A stretch of 64,000 nucleotides of DNA, from assembly GCA_947561395.2 (NCBI GenBank), contig OX387189.1, forward strand, positions 21,204,329 through 21,268,328, read 5' to 3'. Origin of the DNA: Buxus sempervirens. Lineage: Eukaryota; Streptophyta; Magnoliopsida; Buxales; Buxaceae. A program made the position numbers and the translations under genes. Below are positions 12,329-24,674 of this stretch, in pieces. Every line of letters starts with the position of its first letter. Position 1 is the first letter of the stretch. Below the pieces are notes generated by a model. It worked only from the letters and a program-made list of their open reading frames with translations. It was not told the DNA's origin and searched no databases.

Positions 12329-12753
12329 CTAGACCATGGGCTTGTGGCCTGTTGGTCTAGACTTGGACCGGATGGTTCGTGGTTCAGTGGGTCAGGGTAT
12401 TGGACCCTGCCTTGTTGGGTTGATGGGCTTAGTGGGCCCGATAGGCCCATGCCCGCAGTCACGGCCAAACCATTCCTACATTTGCCAGCATGCTTTCTTT
12501 TTGGGCTTTGGTGGGCCTCATTAGGGTTCGGCCCACTTAGTTTATTTCGATTATCTTGTTTACTTTTAAACTTGATCTTGGACTGGGTGGGCCCCGTTGG
12601 AAGGCCCACAAAGGAATCAAGCTGGGCTTGAAAGCCCGTGTGCCACTTTGGGTTTCCGATTGACCCGGAAACCCTGCTGGTTCGACCGGTTTAGCTCACA
12701 TGGCATAGCAAATCAACATACATGCAAGAATCAAGTTTTTATTAAAATTTGAA

Positions 12754-12898
12754 GGTAACCGAAATTAAATTTCGGTTAACTTTAAAATGTGGTATAACCG
12801 AAATTGGATTTCGGTTATACTAGGATTTTAGGTTTAACCGAAATTCAATTTCGGTTAACCCAAGGACTGCCCAGAACCGAACTGAGATTTCGGGTAAA
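12754..12898. repeat. AACCGAAAT palindrome cluster, downstream side of the LTR A promoter
   Basis: Four inverted repeats of the form TAACCGAAAT / ATTTCGGTTA within 145 bp, with short AT centres. The fourth is degenerate (GAACCGAA / TTTCGGGT). The same motif recurs at 20487-20725, on the other side of the A promoter, and nowhere else in the window. Confidence 0.85.
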
Positions 12899-13525
12899 CA
12901 GCAGAAACTTATTTTTTCACTTTTTTAGCAAAGAACTGGTTCTTGGGGTTTGTGAGCATGCATGGGGTCTCTGTAGGCCCCTGTGTGGGCCCACAGTGGT
13001 TCGAATGGAGCAATTAGGCTCACTTTTTGGGGCCTTTCAAAACCAAACAATGAGGGAATGGGTGGGGGTTCCCCTCCCTCCTTCCAATCCACATAAAGAC
13101 TAACCAGGGATCTAGGTATCCCTAGTTTAGTTTCTTTTCTTCCAAGACAAGTTAGCATGCTTGCATATGGACAAAGATCCAAGAAAAATGACTAACCTAG
13201 GTGTAAGCACCTTATTTTTGCACCCCTGGAAGTGCTGAAAATGCAAAACCCGGCTAAAAAGTCAAACCCTGAGGGGTCGAAATTTGACTTTTTGATCAAG
13301 TGATAATTGGCTGCCTTGCTTTATCTCAATGGATAGAGAATCCCGACACGAGTCCAACGCAACTGAGTTTGCTGGAATCGGAGTCCGGATGAAGGTTCTG
13401 TAGGCCGGTCAAACTTGAGGATGAGCCGAAAGTTGACTTTTCCTCGAACCCCGTGCCAGGTGCTTAGCCCTATGTCATTGGACAGAGGGCTTCGATACGA
13501 GTCTAACACAATTGAGTTTGCTCAA

Positions 13526-16317
13526 TGTGCGCGCGTGGGAAACGCGGCACGGGGTAATTCGGAGTCGCCACCGCCTGATGGGGTGCAGGCGGACACCTGG
13601 GTGCCTAATCTTGCCTATTAGGGCCTTTTGGTCTGCGGCTTGAGATTCTAAGTCTGTTCTCGGTTGTGGTTCGGGGAAGTCCGTAGACACCCCGGTCCAC
13701 CCCGTCAGATGACGGGTCCCGTGGGTTCCCTGGTTTGAGTCAGCTTACATTGGTCTCACCTGATTCCTAATCCGATATGCAATTTGGTTAAGTCTGGCGG
13801 GACCACCTGAGTGGTGTGGGTCCCTTTAGTTGCTTTTATCTTGATTACTTAGGTGATCTGAGTCTGGTTGGGTGGGCCCCGTTGGAAGGCCCACGGTATC
13901 CTTGGTGGGCTTAGTCAAGCCCGTGTGCCCTTGTGGGCCTTGGCCTATCCTAGGAGGCCTTTTGGGCTTTGGTTAGTTCAACAGATTTTACTTTAAGTTC
14001 AGATTTGAAGGTTAAGTGTTTTTTATGCACAAGTGGGCCGGACTGGTTTGTGGGCCCCTTAGGTGGGCCCACATGGTGGCCGAGTATTTTTTATTGGATT
14101 TATCTTTTTAATTTTGCCAAAGTGATTCGGACACTGGGCTTGGGGCCCGCAGTCCAAATCTGGGCTTGTAAGCCCAAGTTACCGGAAGTTAGGGTTTGCA
14201 CCCTTCCTTAGTTCGGTTGGTGGGCTTTGGCGGGCCCGGTAGGCCCTTGCCCTTGGTCTCGGCCAAACCACGCAATTCATGCATCAATTTCACATAACAA
14301 GGCTCGGGTGGGCCGCATTGGGTTTGGCCCGCCGGTTCAAATTGTTCATTTTACTTAAGTTATTTTAATGGCATGCCTTGGTGTTTACTGGGCTGGGTGG
14401 GCCCCGTTGGAAGGCCCACTGGAAGTCAAGTTGGACCGGGAGTCCAAGTCCCATGTCGGGTTTCCGGGTGACCTAGAAACCCTTTTGGTTTATCCGGTTT
14501 GGTTCGGAAATATCATTCACATTTAGCAATAATCACAGAAAAACACAAAAAAAAGAGGTGAGCGCGAGCCTCGCGCGAAGGTACGCGCGAGCCTCGCGCG
14601 AGCTCAGTGGATACTCGATGCTCTGGGTTTTCTTTCAAATTCCATTTCTGAGCTTATTTTTGAGCTCTGTACTCCCTCCCAGGTGTTCCCCAGACTCCCA
14701 TGAGACCTTCGAACACAACTTGACTTCAACATCCGGACTCAAATCTCTTTGGAACCCCAAATCCGGAACAAAACACTAACAGAGCATAATAAAATCCGGA
14801 AACAGACACTAACAACACCATGAATTAACAGAACCCGAATAAGGAAGAAGGGAACGGGGGGCTTTATCGGGATACATTAGATCTTCGCAGGAACATACTC
14901 CTTTAAAATAAAACCAATAACAAAAGCAAGCAGGCAAAAATGAATCTGAAGCAGGCAAAGGACCAGATCTGGTCCCGGGAGAGACTTATCTTTCTAAATA
15001 TGGCCAAATGAATCTAATCTTAGATATGCTGTGTAAAAAATACAAGAGAGAACATTACCTTGAATGTTTCGAGACCCTAGAGGGGGGGAAGCATCTCCTT
15101 GAAGCACAAATGGTTGCCGGAGCAGTTACTCTCCACACCCACAGCGAGTTCTCCTTCGGGTTTGATGAGGAAGAAGAGGAAGAGAGGAACGGGGTCTTCA
15201 AAAGCCGAACAAAGAATGCCGAAAAAAGAAACAGGCAACCTTAAAAAATGCCCGGTCAAAAAAGTCTCCAACCACAAGAAGGTCGAACCAAAAATGAATG
15301 CCAAACCCTTTTGCGCGCACTTCGCGCGGCCTTATATAGGCAAGAAAAAGGGGGTGCCGCTCACCTTGGCGCCCAGCTCAAGGTGGGCGCAAGCCCGCTC
15401 GCCACGTCCGCGCGAGCGGCATAATGATGAAAATTCATTAAATGCCGCCGCTCGCCGGTCGAAAAAATCTTGAAAATTCGGATTTGGTCCCTGGCCAATT
15501 TCAATTCAATCCGATATTCTCGGATTTTTACAGATTTAGTCCCTGGGATATTTTGAATGTTTGGATATTTACGGATTTGATCCCCGAGATATTTTCCTGC
15601 GCAACTCGCCACGTGTGCAGCTTTTTGCCACGTGCGCAGATTGCCGGTTTTGCTGCTCAGGAATTTCGTCAGCTCATATTTCCTTCATCCGGACTCCGAT
15701 CTGGGCAAACTTAGTTTCATTAGAATCGTATCGGAGCCTTCCATCCCATGACCTAGGGGTAGGCCTCCGGATCGGATTTTAGCAGAAAGTCAACTTTTGG
15801 CTCTGCTCAAGTTTGACCGCCCGCAGAACCTTCATCCGAACCCCGATTCCTGAAAACCCAGTTTCGTTGGAACCGTGTCGAGATTCTCTATCCAATGGTA
15901 TAAAGCTAGGTACTTGGCACGGAATTCGAGGAAAAGTCAACTCTCGGCTCTTCCTCAAGTTTGACCGCCCGCAGAACCTTCATCCGGACCCCGATTCCTG
16001 CAAACTCAATTGCATTGGAATCGTGTCGAGATTCTCTATCCAATGACCTAGGGGTAGGCCTCTGGATCGGATTTTAGCAGAAAGTCAACTTTTGGCTCTG
16101 CTCAGGTTTGACCGCCCGCAGAACCTTTATCCGGACCCCGATTCCTGCAAACTCAGTTGCGTTGAAACCGTGTCGAGATTTTCTACCCAATGGTATAAAG
16201 CGAGGGGGCCAATTTTCACTTGATCAAAAAGTCAACTTTTCACCCCTTAGGGTTTGACTTCCTGTCCAGGGTTTGCATTTTTGGTTTTTCTGGGAGCGCA
16301 AAAATGAGGTGCTTACA
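13526..16317 (-). mobile_element. Solo LTR D of gypsy family X
   Basis: On the plus strand it runs from TGTGCGCGCG at 13526 to GCTTACA at 16317 (2.8 kb). The TSD ctcaa is at 13521-13525 and 16318-16322. It is uninterrupted and so is the cleanest solo LTR here. A minus-strand TATA box (TATATAAG) lies at 15331-15338. GCGC-rich palindromes flank it on both sides (14555-14610 and 15360-15425). Three near-copies of a 100-130 bp block with CAAACTCAGTTGCGTTGGA lie at about 15830-16200. By eye its first 950 bp are the closest match to the 5' LTR of element I. It is inserted in solo LTR C. Confidence 0.88.
15331..15338 (-). promoter_or_regulatory. TATA box of LTR D
   Basis: On the minus strand it reads TATATAAG within gcctatataagg, about 980 bp from the LTR start at 16317. 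It is the inferred promoter of the original retroelement. Confidence 0.45.
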
Positions 16318-16545
16318 CTCAAATCAGAGTTCAGATGAGGGAGATATAAGCTGTCGAAGTTTCCGCGCAGCAAAACCGGAAACTGCACACGTGGCGAAGA
16401 AACTGCGAACGTGGCGATGAATGCAGCAAAATATCTCAGGGACTAAACCAAAATTCGCAGGGGGCAATCCGTAGATATCCAAAAGTGTCAAATCGGTCGA
16501 ATCGGTCAAGTCGAAGGGCAAATCCGTAATTTTTTTGATTTGTAT

Positions 16546-16790
16546 CCGGTCAAATATGCCGGATACACATACCCTTGTGTGTATCCGGACTCAAGTATCG
16601 GATACAAAGATTTGCTCGGCGAGATTCGCGCTGATTGCCCGACAAATTCGTGGCGGCATTTAATTTTTGAATGATTATGTTTTGTATCTGGCATTGAATT
16701 CCAGATACAAAGGGACCTGTGTGTAGCCGGCCATGGAGGCCAGTTATGAAGAGGACTTAGTGTATCCGGCCTGAGTTGCCGGATACATTA
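16546..16790. repeat. ATCCGG palindrome cluster upstream of the LTR C promoter
   Basis: Four to five inverted repeats with arms such as GTATCCGG / CCGGATAC. Other units have changed arms that still pair, such as GTATCTGG / CCAGATAC at about 16683-16710. Related palindromes recur downstream at 17827-17945. Confidence 0.8.
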
Positions 16791-16798
16791 AGTTGGCC

Positions 16799-16805
16799 TA
16801 TAAAA
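16799..16805 (+). promoter_or_regulatory. TATA box of LTR C
   Basis: TATAAAA in ggcctataaaaggcc, itself a short palindrome. It is the inferred retroelement promoter, followed by a pyrimidine-rich leader. Confidence 0.5.
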
Positions 16806-17826
16806 GGCCAACAGCAGCCCAGTTCCGAGGTTGGCTCCTTTTGGGTTGATTCCACCCTTTCTCCCTCAGACCACCTACTCCGAAACCCCTTCCTTTTGGC
16901 CTCCTTTGGCTCCCCAAACCCTCCAAGCCTTACTTCAAGGATCTCCCACTCTCTCTTCCCTTATTCTTCTCCATTTCCTCACAAGCAAGAAGAAGGCCTG
17001 CTGCTCTTGGTGGCACAAGGAGAGGTTCTAGCCACTGGTGAGCTTCAAAGAAGAATCTCTACACCACACAAAGGCTTCAAAGCCCCAAGGTATTGTTCCC
17101 CATTACTATTTACACCATATATATGAAAATGAGCCTCTAGCATGGTTCTTAGAAAAAGTATGCTCTCTCTTTTTTTGTTGAGTTATTTTCTTGCATAATC
17201 CCCATGTATTTCCTTTCCATTGGTATCCCATGGAGTTCTCCAAGGTTAGAGGATTCATGGGTGTGGTTCCACCGGAGAGGGTGAGAGGTTTTCATCACCC
17301 TATCAAGTCACTTGAGCTGCTGGAATCTCTGTTTGACCATGATTATCCTCTTATTTGATAGGGAGCATGTTCCCTCTCCCAACAATCTAATGTACCCCAT
17401 GTTAAACCCCCCTCAATCCCTTCTTTAAATGGTTTTATTTGAATGATTTTGCATGTGCGCTGAGCATGAAGTTAGTGATTTAATGCATGAGCTTAGGTTA
17501 GATAATCTAGGTCATGTATTTCATGCATATTCCTTGGAAAGTATGCTCCCCATCCCCTTTTGCTATATCCCCTAGCTAATGTTATGGACAGCATGATATT
17601 GTCCTCTCTCTAGCACATGCACACATGCATGCCTTCACACACCATTGGAACCATGCATCTCCCTTCCTGGCTTTGTTGTAAAAAATCTCAAAAGAGATTG
17701 AAATGAGGTGATTCCTCATCTCTAGAACCATTGTGGGCTCACACAGGAGCCCACACCACCCCTGGAACACCCCAGGGAGCCTAAGAATCCAAGCCCATAG
17801 CAAAAATCCGAAAAAATAGCTTATGT

Positions 17827-17945
17827 AGGTTGATCCGGCAACTCAGGCCGGATCAACAGAAGCCCACTTGTAGCTGGCAAAAGATGCCGGATACACTGAG
17901 ACTTGTGTGTAACCGGCATCTCAGGCCGGCTACACTGCCAGAATG
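17827..17945. repeat. ATCCGG palindrome cluster downstream of the LTR C promoter
   Basis: Inverted repeats with arms TTGATCCGGC / GCCGGATCAA, GTAGCTGGC / GCCGGATAC and GTAACCGGC / GCCGGCTAC. They lie about 1 kb after the TATA box and are the same motif class as the upstream cluster. Confidence 0.8.
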
Positions 17946-19135
17946 TTGTTTTTACTATTTTGTGATTTTGTGCTATTTTGTTGGTTTGATTGATCAATCC
18001 GGACGAACCAGAAGGGTTTTTGGGTCACCTGGAAACCCAAGATGGGCCAGGGACCGACCCGGTCCAAATTGATTCCCGGTGGGCCTTCCAACGGGGCCCA
18101 CCAAGCTCGACAAACTCATTTTGTTAAATAAAGATAAAATCAATCTAGTTGAGTGGGCCACACCATTGGAGGCCCGCCAAAGCCCACTTGTGAAGCATGT
18201 TGATCATATTTATGCATGGTTTGGCCGAGGCAAAGGGCAGGGCCTATCGGGCCCACCAAGCCCATTAACCAACTAAGGTTAGGGTTTCAAAACCCTAACT
18301 CAAGAAGTCTTGGGCTTTCAAGCCCAAGCCTAGGTAAAGGGCCCCAAGCCCAAGGCCTGGCCCATTTTGGCACGGATAATCAAAGATAAACTAAATCATT
18401 TCAACCAATAGTGTGGCCCACTCAAGGGCCCACAAACCAACCCGGCCCGCTTTGGCATGAAATCCACTTAAATAATCATACTTAAACTTCAAATAAAAAT
18501 CAATTCATTTGAACCAAAGCCCAAGGGCCTCTCAGGCTAGACTGAGGCCCATCAAGGGACGCGTGGGCTCAAACAAGCCCACCAAGGAATCCGCGGGCCT
18601 TCCAACGGGGCCCGCCCAATCCAACTCAGATCATCTTTAACTAAAAAGATAAAATCAAGTAAAGGGACCCACACCACTTTGGCGGTCCCGCCAGACTTAA
18701 ACCAAATTTGAATGCTGGATTAGGAATCGGGTGAGTGAGAGACCGGAGTTAACTCAAACCAAGGAAACCTATGGGACCCGTCACGGACTTCCCTAGACCG
18801 CAACCGAGAACCTACTTAGAATCTCAAATCGTAGACCAAGCCTTAATAGAAGAACTTAGGCACCCAGGTGTCTGCCTGCAACCCATCAGGCAGTGGCGAC
18901 TCCAAACAAACCCCGAGGCACGCATCGTTTTGCGTGCACCTCGTCGTGCGACCGGAATCGGGTGCGCACACTAGGCTGGCTTCAAGTTGGAACGAGATTG
19001 AACTAGAGGATGCATGATTAAACACTACCAATGCTGGGAAAACACCCTCTTGGCACTCATAACTTAATGAACACAGCCCTTCCTAGCATACATTTCTAAT
19101 GAGTGGGAATAGCATGCATGCATATGGGTACATAT

Positions 19136-19575
19136 TAGAGTTGGAAACGGGTCGGGTCATAATCGGGTTGGGGGTTAATCAGGTCATAATCGGGTTGGAC
19201 TAAATTATGGCGGGTTGGAAAACCCCCAACCCAAACCCAACCCGCCAATAAACGGGTTCAACCCGCCAACCCGTTTATTATTATTTTTTATTTTTCAAAA
19301 AATATTATTAAAATAGGGTTGGGGGGTTAATTGGATCGGGTTGTGCCGGGTTCGGGTCGGGTTTTGGGGTTAATCGGGTCAAAACATGACACTTTTGCCA
19401 TATTTTTTTTTAATCGGGTTGCCCGTCGGGTTTGCGGGTCATAATCGGGTTGACCTGATTATTGGTGGGTTGGGGAAACCCCAACCTGCACCCAACCCCA
19501 ATTAATAAACGGGTCAACCCAACCCGTTTATAATCGGGTTGACCCGTCGGGTTGGGTGGCATTTTGCCGGCTCTA
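19136..19575. mobile_element. hAT-type MITE, 440 bp
   Basis: The ends are imperfect terminal inverted repeats: TAGAGTTGGAAACGGG at the left and, on the opposite strand, TAGAGCCGGCAAAATG at the right. The 8-bp TSD gtacatat is at 19128-19135 and 19576-19583. An 8-bp TSD with TAGAG-type ends is the mark of hAT elements. The interior has repeated CGGGTTGGG and CCCAACCCG tracts and no ORF. It is inserted in solo LTR A. Confidence 0.85.
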
Positions 19576-20464
19576 GTACATATGTGCAAAGGGGACTGCT
19601 TCATATGGTCACAAACAGTAGTTAAAAAGGTTACAACAATCTCACTAAAGTGCATGAAAAACAGTTGGAAAAGCATGCAATCATACAAGACTAAAATCAT
19701 GGCATGCATGCTTTAAATCCTAATGACTAACAAAGGGATTTCATGCATTCAAATGACAGCAACTAAGCATGCATCTCACACATTTAATCATATCAAGATT
19801 GTCTCCAAAGCCTAACCAAATAACATTTAAAGAAGGGACGAGGAGGGGGCTTATGCCAAGGTTACATTTGGATTTAGGTGAGAGGAACATGCTCCTCATA
19901 TTGACATGGAACCAGCAACAACCATGACCACAAAACAGTGGCCGAAATAAGGATTGCATGACCACTTTAAGCCAACCAAACCACTATATATTCTCTCTTT
20001 ATACTACCGGTAACTCACCTCTCTTGCCTTGGAAGGGCAACAATCCGTCGAACACCCATGGGGAGATGAGAAAACAGTAAAAGAACATATGCATGGTGAA
20101 TAAACATGGCCTTATAGCATACTCGAAGATTGACATGCTCCAAATGGCCTTAAATTTATATATGTTAAACAAAGTTTAAGGAGAAACCATACCTTAAGGT
20201 TGGAATCTTCTTTGGATGGTGATGGAGTCCACTTGAAGCCTCCACAGCACTGAGGTACCTCCTCCAAGCTCCAGCAAGTCCTCCAAGGCCTCTTCCAAGT
20301 AGTGGGAGTGAAGAAGGAGGGGGTGGGAAAAGGGTTTAGAATGGTTAGGGTAGGGTTTTGGGTGTTGGAGAGGGGTGGAGAGGGTAGGGAGGAAGGTCAC
20401 GCACAGGGTGGGGTGGGGGAAAATTTCGGCAAGCAGCAACCCCAAACCAAATGGCTGGGGTTGC

Positions 20465-20472
20465 TATTTATA
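20465..20472 (-). promoter_or_regulatory. TATA box of LTR A
   Basis: The minus strand reads TATAAATA within ttgctataaatagcaa. It lies about 850 bp from the LTR start at 21315. It is the inferred promoter. Confidence 0.45.
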
Positions 20473-20486
20473 GCAAAAAAAAGAAG

Positions 20487-20725
20487 AACCGAAATTTGTT
20501 TTCGGTTATGATGGTTTTGTAGCATAACCGAAAACTAATTTCGGTTATGCCATTGGTTGTTTGTAACCGAAATTTAATTTCAATTACTTTTGCACTCAAT
20601 TAGCAATTAATTTCTGTCAGGTACGAAATCAGAGAATCTGTCGGGCGATTTTTGATTCACTTTATGAACCGAAAATATATTTCGGTTATACACAATTTGT
20701 GCATAACCGAAATTTATTTTCGGTT
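20487..20725. repeat. AACCGAAAT palindrome cluster, upstream side of the LTR A promoter
   Basis: Five inverted repeats of ATAACCGAAAT / ATTTCGGTTAT type, with central variation (for example CCGAAAAC / TTTCGG). They sit just upstream of the minus-strand TATA box and match the downstream cluster at 12754-12898. Confidence 0.85.
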
Positions 20726-21315
20726 ATTCTGCTAATATTTTTGATATTTGCAGATTGCCCCCTGGATTTGACCGATTTGACCTGATTTGACACTAAGATA
20801 TTCGCAGATAGCCCCCTGCGTAATTTTGGATTAAACCTTGAGATATTTTGTGGATTTTGGATATTTACGGATTGTCCCTTGAGATATTTTCCTGCATTTC
20901 TCACCACGTGTACAGTTTCTTTGCCACGTGTGCAGTTTCGGCATTGCTGTCCGGAAACTTCAACATCTTATATCTTCTTTATCCAGATCCGATTCGAGCA
21001 AACTCAGTTGTGTTAGAACCGTATCGAAGTCCTCTATCCAATGACATAGGGCTAAGCACCTGGCTTGGGGTTTAGTAGAAAGTCAACTTTCGCCTCCCCC
21101 CAAGTTTGACCGGCCTATAAATCCTTCAACCGGGCTCCGATTCCTGCAAACTCAGTTGCGTTGGAACCGTGTCGGGATTCTCTATTCATTGAGATACAGA
21201 AAATTGGCCAATTATCACTTGATCAAAAAGTCAACTTTTCACCCTTAGGATTTGACTTCCCATCCAGGGTTTGCATTTCCGGCTCTTCCGAGAGCGCAAA
21301 AATGAGGTGCTTACA

Positions 21316-21473
21316 CCTGTATCATCATCTCCTATGCCACCACCATCCAACAACGTTACTGCTGCTGCACCTCTTACTTCTCCACAACATTACTCGGCTC
21401 CTACTAGCAACAACTTGATTGTGGATCTTAATGATTCGTCACCATCATCACCACATATTCTCTCTCATCATCC
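21316..21473 (+). pseudogene. Copia linker fragment between integrase and RT
   Basis: A 158-bp piece of the split copia polyprotein. It reads openly in Ser/Pro/Thr-rich frame (SNNLIVDLNDSSPSSPH region), as is usual between integrase and RT in plant copia elements. It joins the fragment ending at 502 across solo LTR A (TSD cctgt) and the RT portion at 24675 across solo LTR E (TSD catcc). Confidence 0.75.
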
Positions 21474-24400
21474 TGTAAGCACCTTATTTTTGCACCCCTG
21501 GAAGTGCTAAAAATGAAAACCCTAGCAGAAAAGTCAAACCCTTAGGGGTCGAAATTTGACCTTTTGATCAAGTGATAATTGGCCGCCTTGCTTTATCTCA
21601 ATGGATAGAGAATCCTGACACGAGTCCAACGCAACTGAGTTTGCTGGAATCAGAGTCCAGATGAAGCTTCTGTGGGCCAGTCAAACTTGAGGGTGAGCCG
21701 GAAGTTGACTTTTTTTCGAACCCCGAACCAGGTGCTTAGCCCTATATCATTGGATATAGGGCTCCGATACGAGTCCAACGAAACTGAGTTTGCTAAAATC
21801 GGAGTCCGGATGAAGGAGATATGAGCTGTCAAAGTTTCCGACCAAAACCCAGAAAGCTGCACACGTGGCAAAAAGCCGCACACGTGGCTAGTGGCGCAAG
21901 AAAATATCTCGAGGGGCAATCCGTAAATATCCAAACATGCAAAATATCCCAGGGTTTAAACCAAAATTCACAGGGGGCAATCTGCAGATATCCAAAAGTG
22001 TCAAATTGATCGAATCAATCAAATCGGTCAAGTCGAGGGGCAAATCCGTAATTTTTTGATTTGTATCCGGTCAAATATATCGGATACACATAGGTTTGTA
22101 TATAACCGACATCAAATGTCGGATACAAAGATTTGCTCGGCGAGATTCGCGCCGATTCGCCGACAAATTCGTGGCGGCATTTAATTTTCGAAATTATTAT
22201 GTCTTGTATCCGATATAATATGCCGAATACAAAGGAAGTGCAGTGTATCTGACATAATATGCCAGATACAAAGGAAGTATAGTGTATCCGACATTAAATG
22301 CCGGATACAAAAATGTTTCTATAAAAAGGCAACAGCAGCCCCATTTCCGGGGTTGGCTTCTTTTTGGCTGCTTCCACCTCTTCCTCCCCCTTCGTCCTTG
22401 CTCCGAAAACCTCCCATTCAACCCCTCATTGCCCCCATATAACCCAAGACACCACTAAACATTACCCAACCCCTTTTCTCCTTCTTTTTCTCCATTTCCT
22501 CACAACCAAGAGAAGAAGTTGCTGTTGGTGGGGGAGAGGTGCTGCTCCAGCAGTTGCTTGTGCATCTCAAGGAGTTCCACACACTCAAAAAGGGGTCTAA
22601 ACCCCCAAGGTGAGCACTTTGTTTATCTTGTTTCACATATATACAGATGACATGATTTGAAGCATGTTGGATTTTGTGCATGTCATGTGTTTGCTGCTAG
22701 GATAGATTCATGCTTGTTCCTTTGTTTTCACTATTTTTGTTTTGATATATACCATCACAAAGATTTTGCTTTCATGAGGTAAGATGGGTATTTTAGAAGA
22801 AGGAGAGTTCCTTAAGCATGGTTTTAAGTGGCATAGGATTGCTGTTCCATAGGGATATTAATATTGCTATCGTTTTACTTTTAATGGAGGAGCATGTTCC
22901 TTCCATTTATTCCAATGTATCCCAATTTAATCGCCCCTATTCCCTTCTTTAGACACTTTTTAGTTAGATGTGTGAGTTGGGTGCATATGGTTATAATAGG
23001 AGGGATGGGTGATATATGTTCCTTTACTCATTTGGATAGGATCATAGCTTTGAGCATGCTTGTTTTTCTTTACTTTTGCATGTGTTCACTTAGGATCATA
23101 ACTCATGTTTAGTTGCTGTTTTGGCCATGAAAAGTCAGTCCCCCCTTTGCACATGTTCCATGGGGCTGGATTGGGTTTGTGTTTACTTGAAGCATGTTTG
23201 TGGATGCTCCACTTCGCTTGTTGTTTTATGTAGGATAATGGGGGATCGCTTAGAAGAAAAAGGAACCCAAGACAGGGACACTTGAGTCCCTGTTTGTACG
23301 TCAAGTGGGTCCAGAAAAGAGGAGGAGGCAAGCCCCGGCCACCATCTCCTCCCTTTAATTTTCAAAACATTAAGAAGAGAGCCAGGTGGCTCTCACCTGA
23401 ACCAACGTGGGCTCACACAGTAGCCCCCACAATCCCTGGAACACCCCAAGAGGCCTAAGAATCCAAGCCCATAGCAAAAATCCAAAAAAGCAGCTTCTGT
23501 AGGTTGATCCGGCAACTCAGGTCGGATCAACAGAGTCATGTTCGTAGCCGGCTAAAGATGCCGGATACACTGACCCTTATGTGTAACCAGCATCTTAGGC
23601 CGGCTACACTGCCAGATTGTTTTTTCTTGCCATTTCTAATCTTGTGCTGTTTTTTGGTTTGTTTGATCACATCCGGATGAACCAGAAGGGTTTCTGGGTC
23701 ACCCGGAAACCCAAGATGGGCCATGGACCGACCCGGTCAAATTGATTCCCGGTGGGCCTTCCAACGGGGCCCAGCAAGCCCGACAAACCTATTGTGCTTA
23801 AATAAGATGATTAAGAGAGTTGAGTGGGCCAGACCCCTTGAGGCCCACCAAAGCCCAACTGGGGCAACATGCATGTTTAGATCTAGGTTTGGTTTGGCCG
23901 AGACTGCGGGTAGGGCCGATTGGGCCCGCTAAAGCCCATTAAATCGAACCAATTTTAGGGTTTCCAAACCCTAACTCATGAAGACTTAGGCTTTCAAGCC
24001 CAAGCCCAGGTAAAGGGCCCCAAGCCCAAATCCTTGCCCACTTTGGCCCAGATTAAGAAAGATAATCAAAACTACTTGGCAACCAACTGTGTGGCCCACT
24101 CAAGGGCCCACAAAGCAATCCCCGCCCACTTTGGCATGGAAATCCACTTAAATAATCAAACTTGAAATCCAAATAAAATTAATTCATTTGAACCAAGCCC
24201 AAAGGGCCTCTCAGGCTAGACTGAGGCCCACCAGGGGACACGTGGGCTTAACCAAGCCCACCAAGGAATCCGCGGGCCTTCCAACGGGGCCTGCCCAATC
24301 CGACTCACACCATTTTAAGCTAAGAAAGATAAAACCAAGTAAAGGGACCCACACCACTTTGGCGGTCCCGCCAGACTTAACCAAATTGAAAGCTGGAATA

Positions 24401-24674
24401 GGAATCGGATGAGTGAGAGACCAAAGTTGACTCAAACCGGGGAAACCCATGGGACCCGTCATTCGATGGGGTGGACTGGGGTGTCTACGGACTTCCCCAG
24501 ACCGCGACCGAGAACTTGCTCAGAATCTCTAGCCACAGACCAAGCCTTAATAGACAAAAATAGGCACCCAGGTGTCTGCCTGCACCCCATCAGGCAGTGG
24601 CGACTCCAAACAAGTCCCGAGGCACGCATCATCTCGCGTGCGCCTCGTCGTGTGACTGAAATCAGGTGCGCACA
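21474..24674 (+). mobile_element. Solo LTR E of gypsy family X
   Basis: It begins TGTAAGCACC at 21474 and ends GGTGCGCACA at 24674 (3.2 kb), with the TSD catcc at 21469-21473 and 24675-24679. It is uninterrupted. It has a TATA box at 22320, palindromes of the ATCCGG class upstream (22064-22310) and downstream (23503-23615), and the family hairpin at 24576-24597. The upstream palindromes include changed arms that still pair, such as CCGACAT / ATGTCGG and GTATCTG / CAGATAC. It lies in the copia element beside solo LTR A. Confidence 0.9.
22320..22327 (+). promoter_or_regulatory. TATA box of LTR E
   Basis: TATAAAAA, 846 bp after the LTR start, between the two palindrome clusters. Confidence 0.5.

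Larger units (their letters stand above)
13202..18970 (+). mobile_element. Solo LTR C of gypsy family X, interrupted by solo LTR D
   Basis: It begins TGTAAGCACC at 13202 and ends GGTGCGCACA at 18970, with the TSD ctagg at 13197-13201 and 18971-18975. Its own sequence is 13202-13525 plus 16318-18970, close to 3 kb. It carries a TATA box at 16799, clusters of GTATCCGG / CCGGATAC palindromes upstream (16546-16790) and downstream (17827-17945), and the family hairpin at 18872-18893 near its 3' end. It has no internal genes. It is inserted in solo LTR A. Confidence 0.88.
503..21315 (-). mobile_element. Solo LTR A of gypsy family X, interrupted by later insertions
   Basis: On the plus strand it starts TGTGCGCC at 503 and ends GCTTACA at 21315, the reverse of the family X ends (TGTAAGCACC to GTGCGCACA). 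It is flanked by the same 5 bp, cctgt, at 498-502 and 21316-21320. Its own sequence is 503-949, 12157-13201 and 18971-21315, about 3.8 kb including a MITE. Solo LTRs B and C occupy the gaps. No internal retroelement genes lie between its ends, so it is a solo LTR left by recombination between two LTRs. It has a minus-strand TATA box near 20465-20472 and AACCGAAAT-type palindromes on both sides of it. It lies inside the copia linker. Confidence 0.85.
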
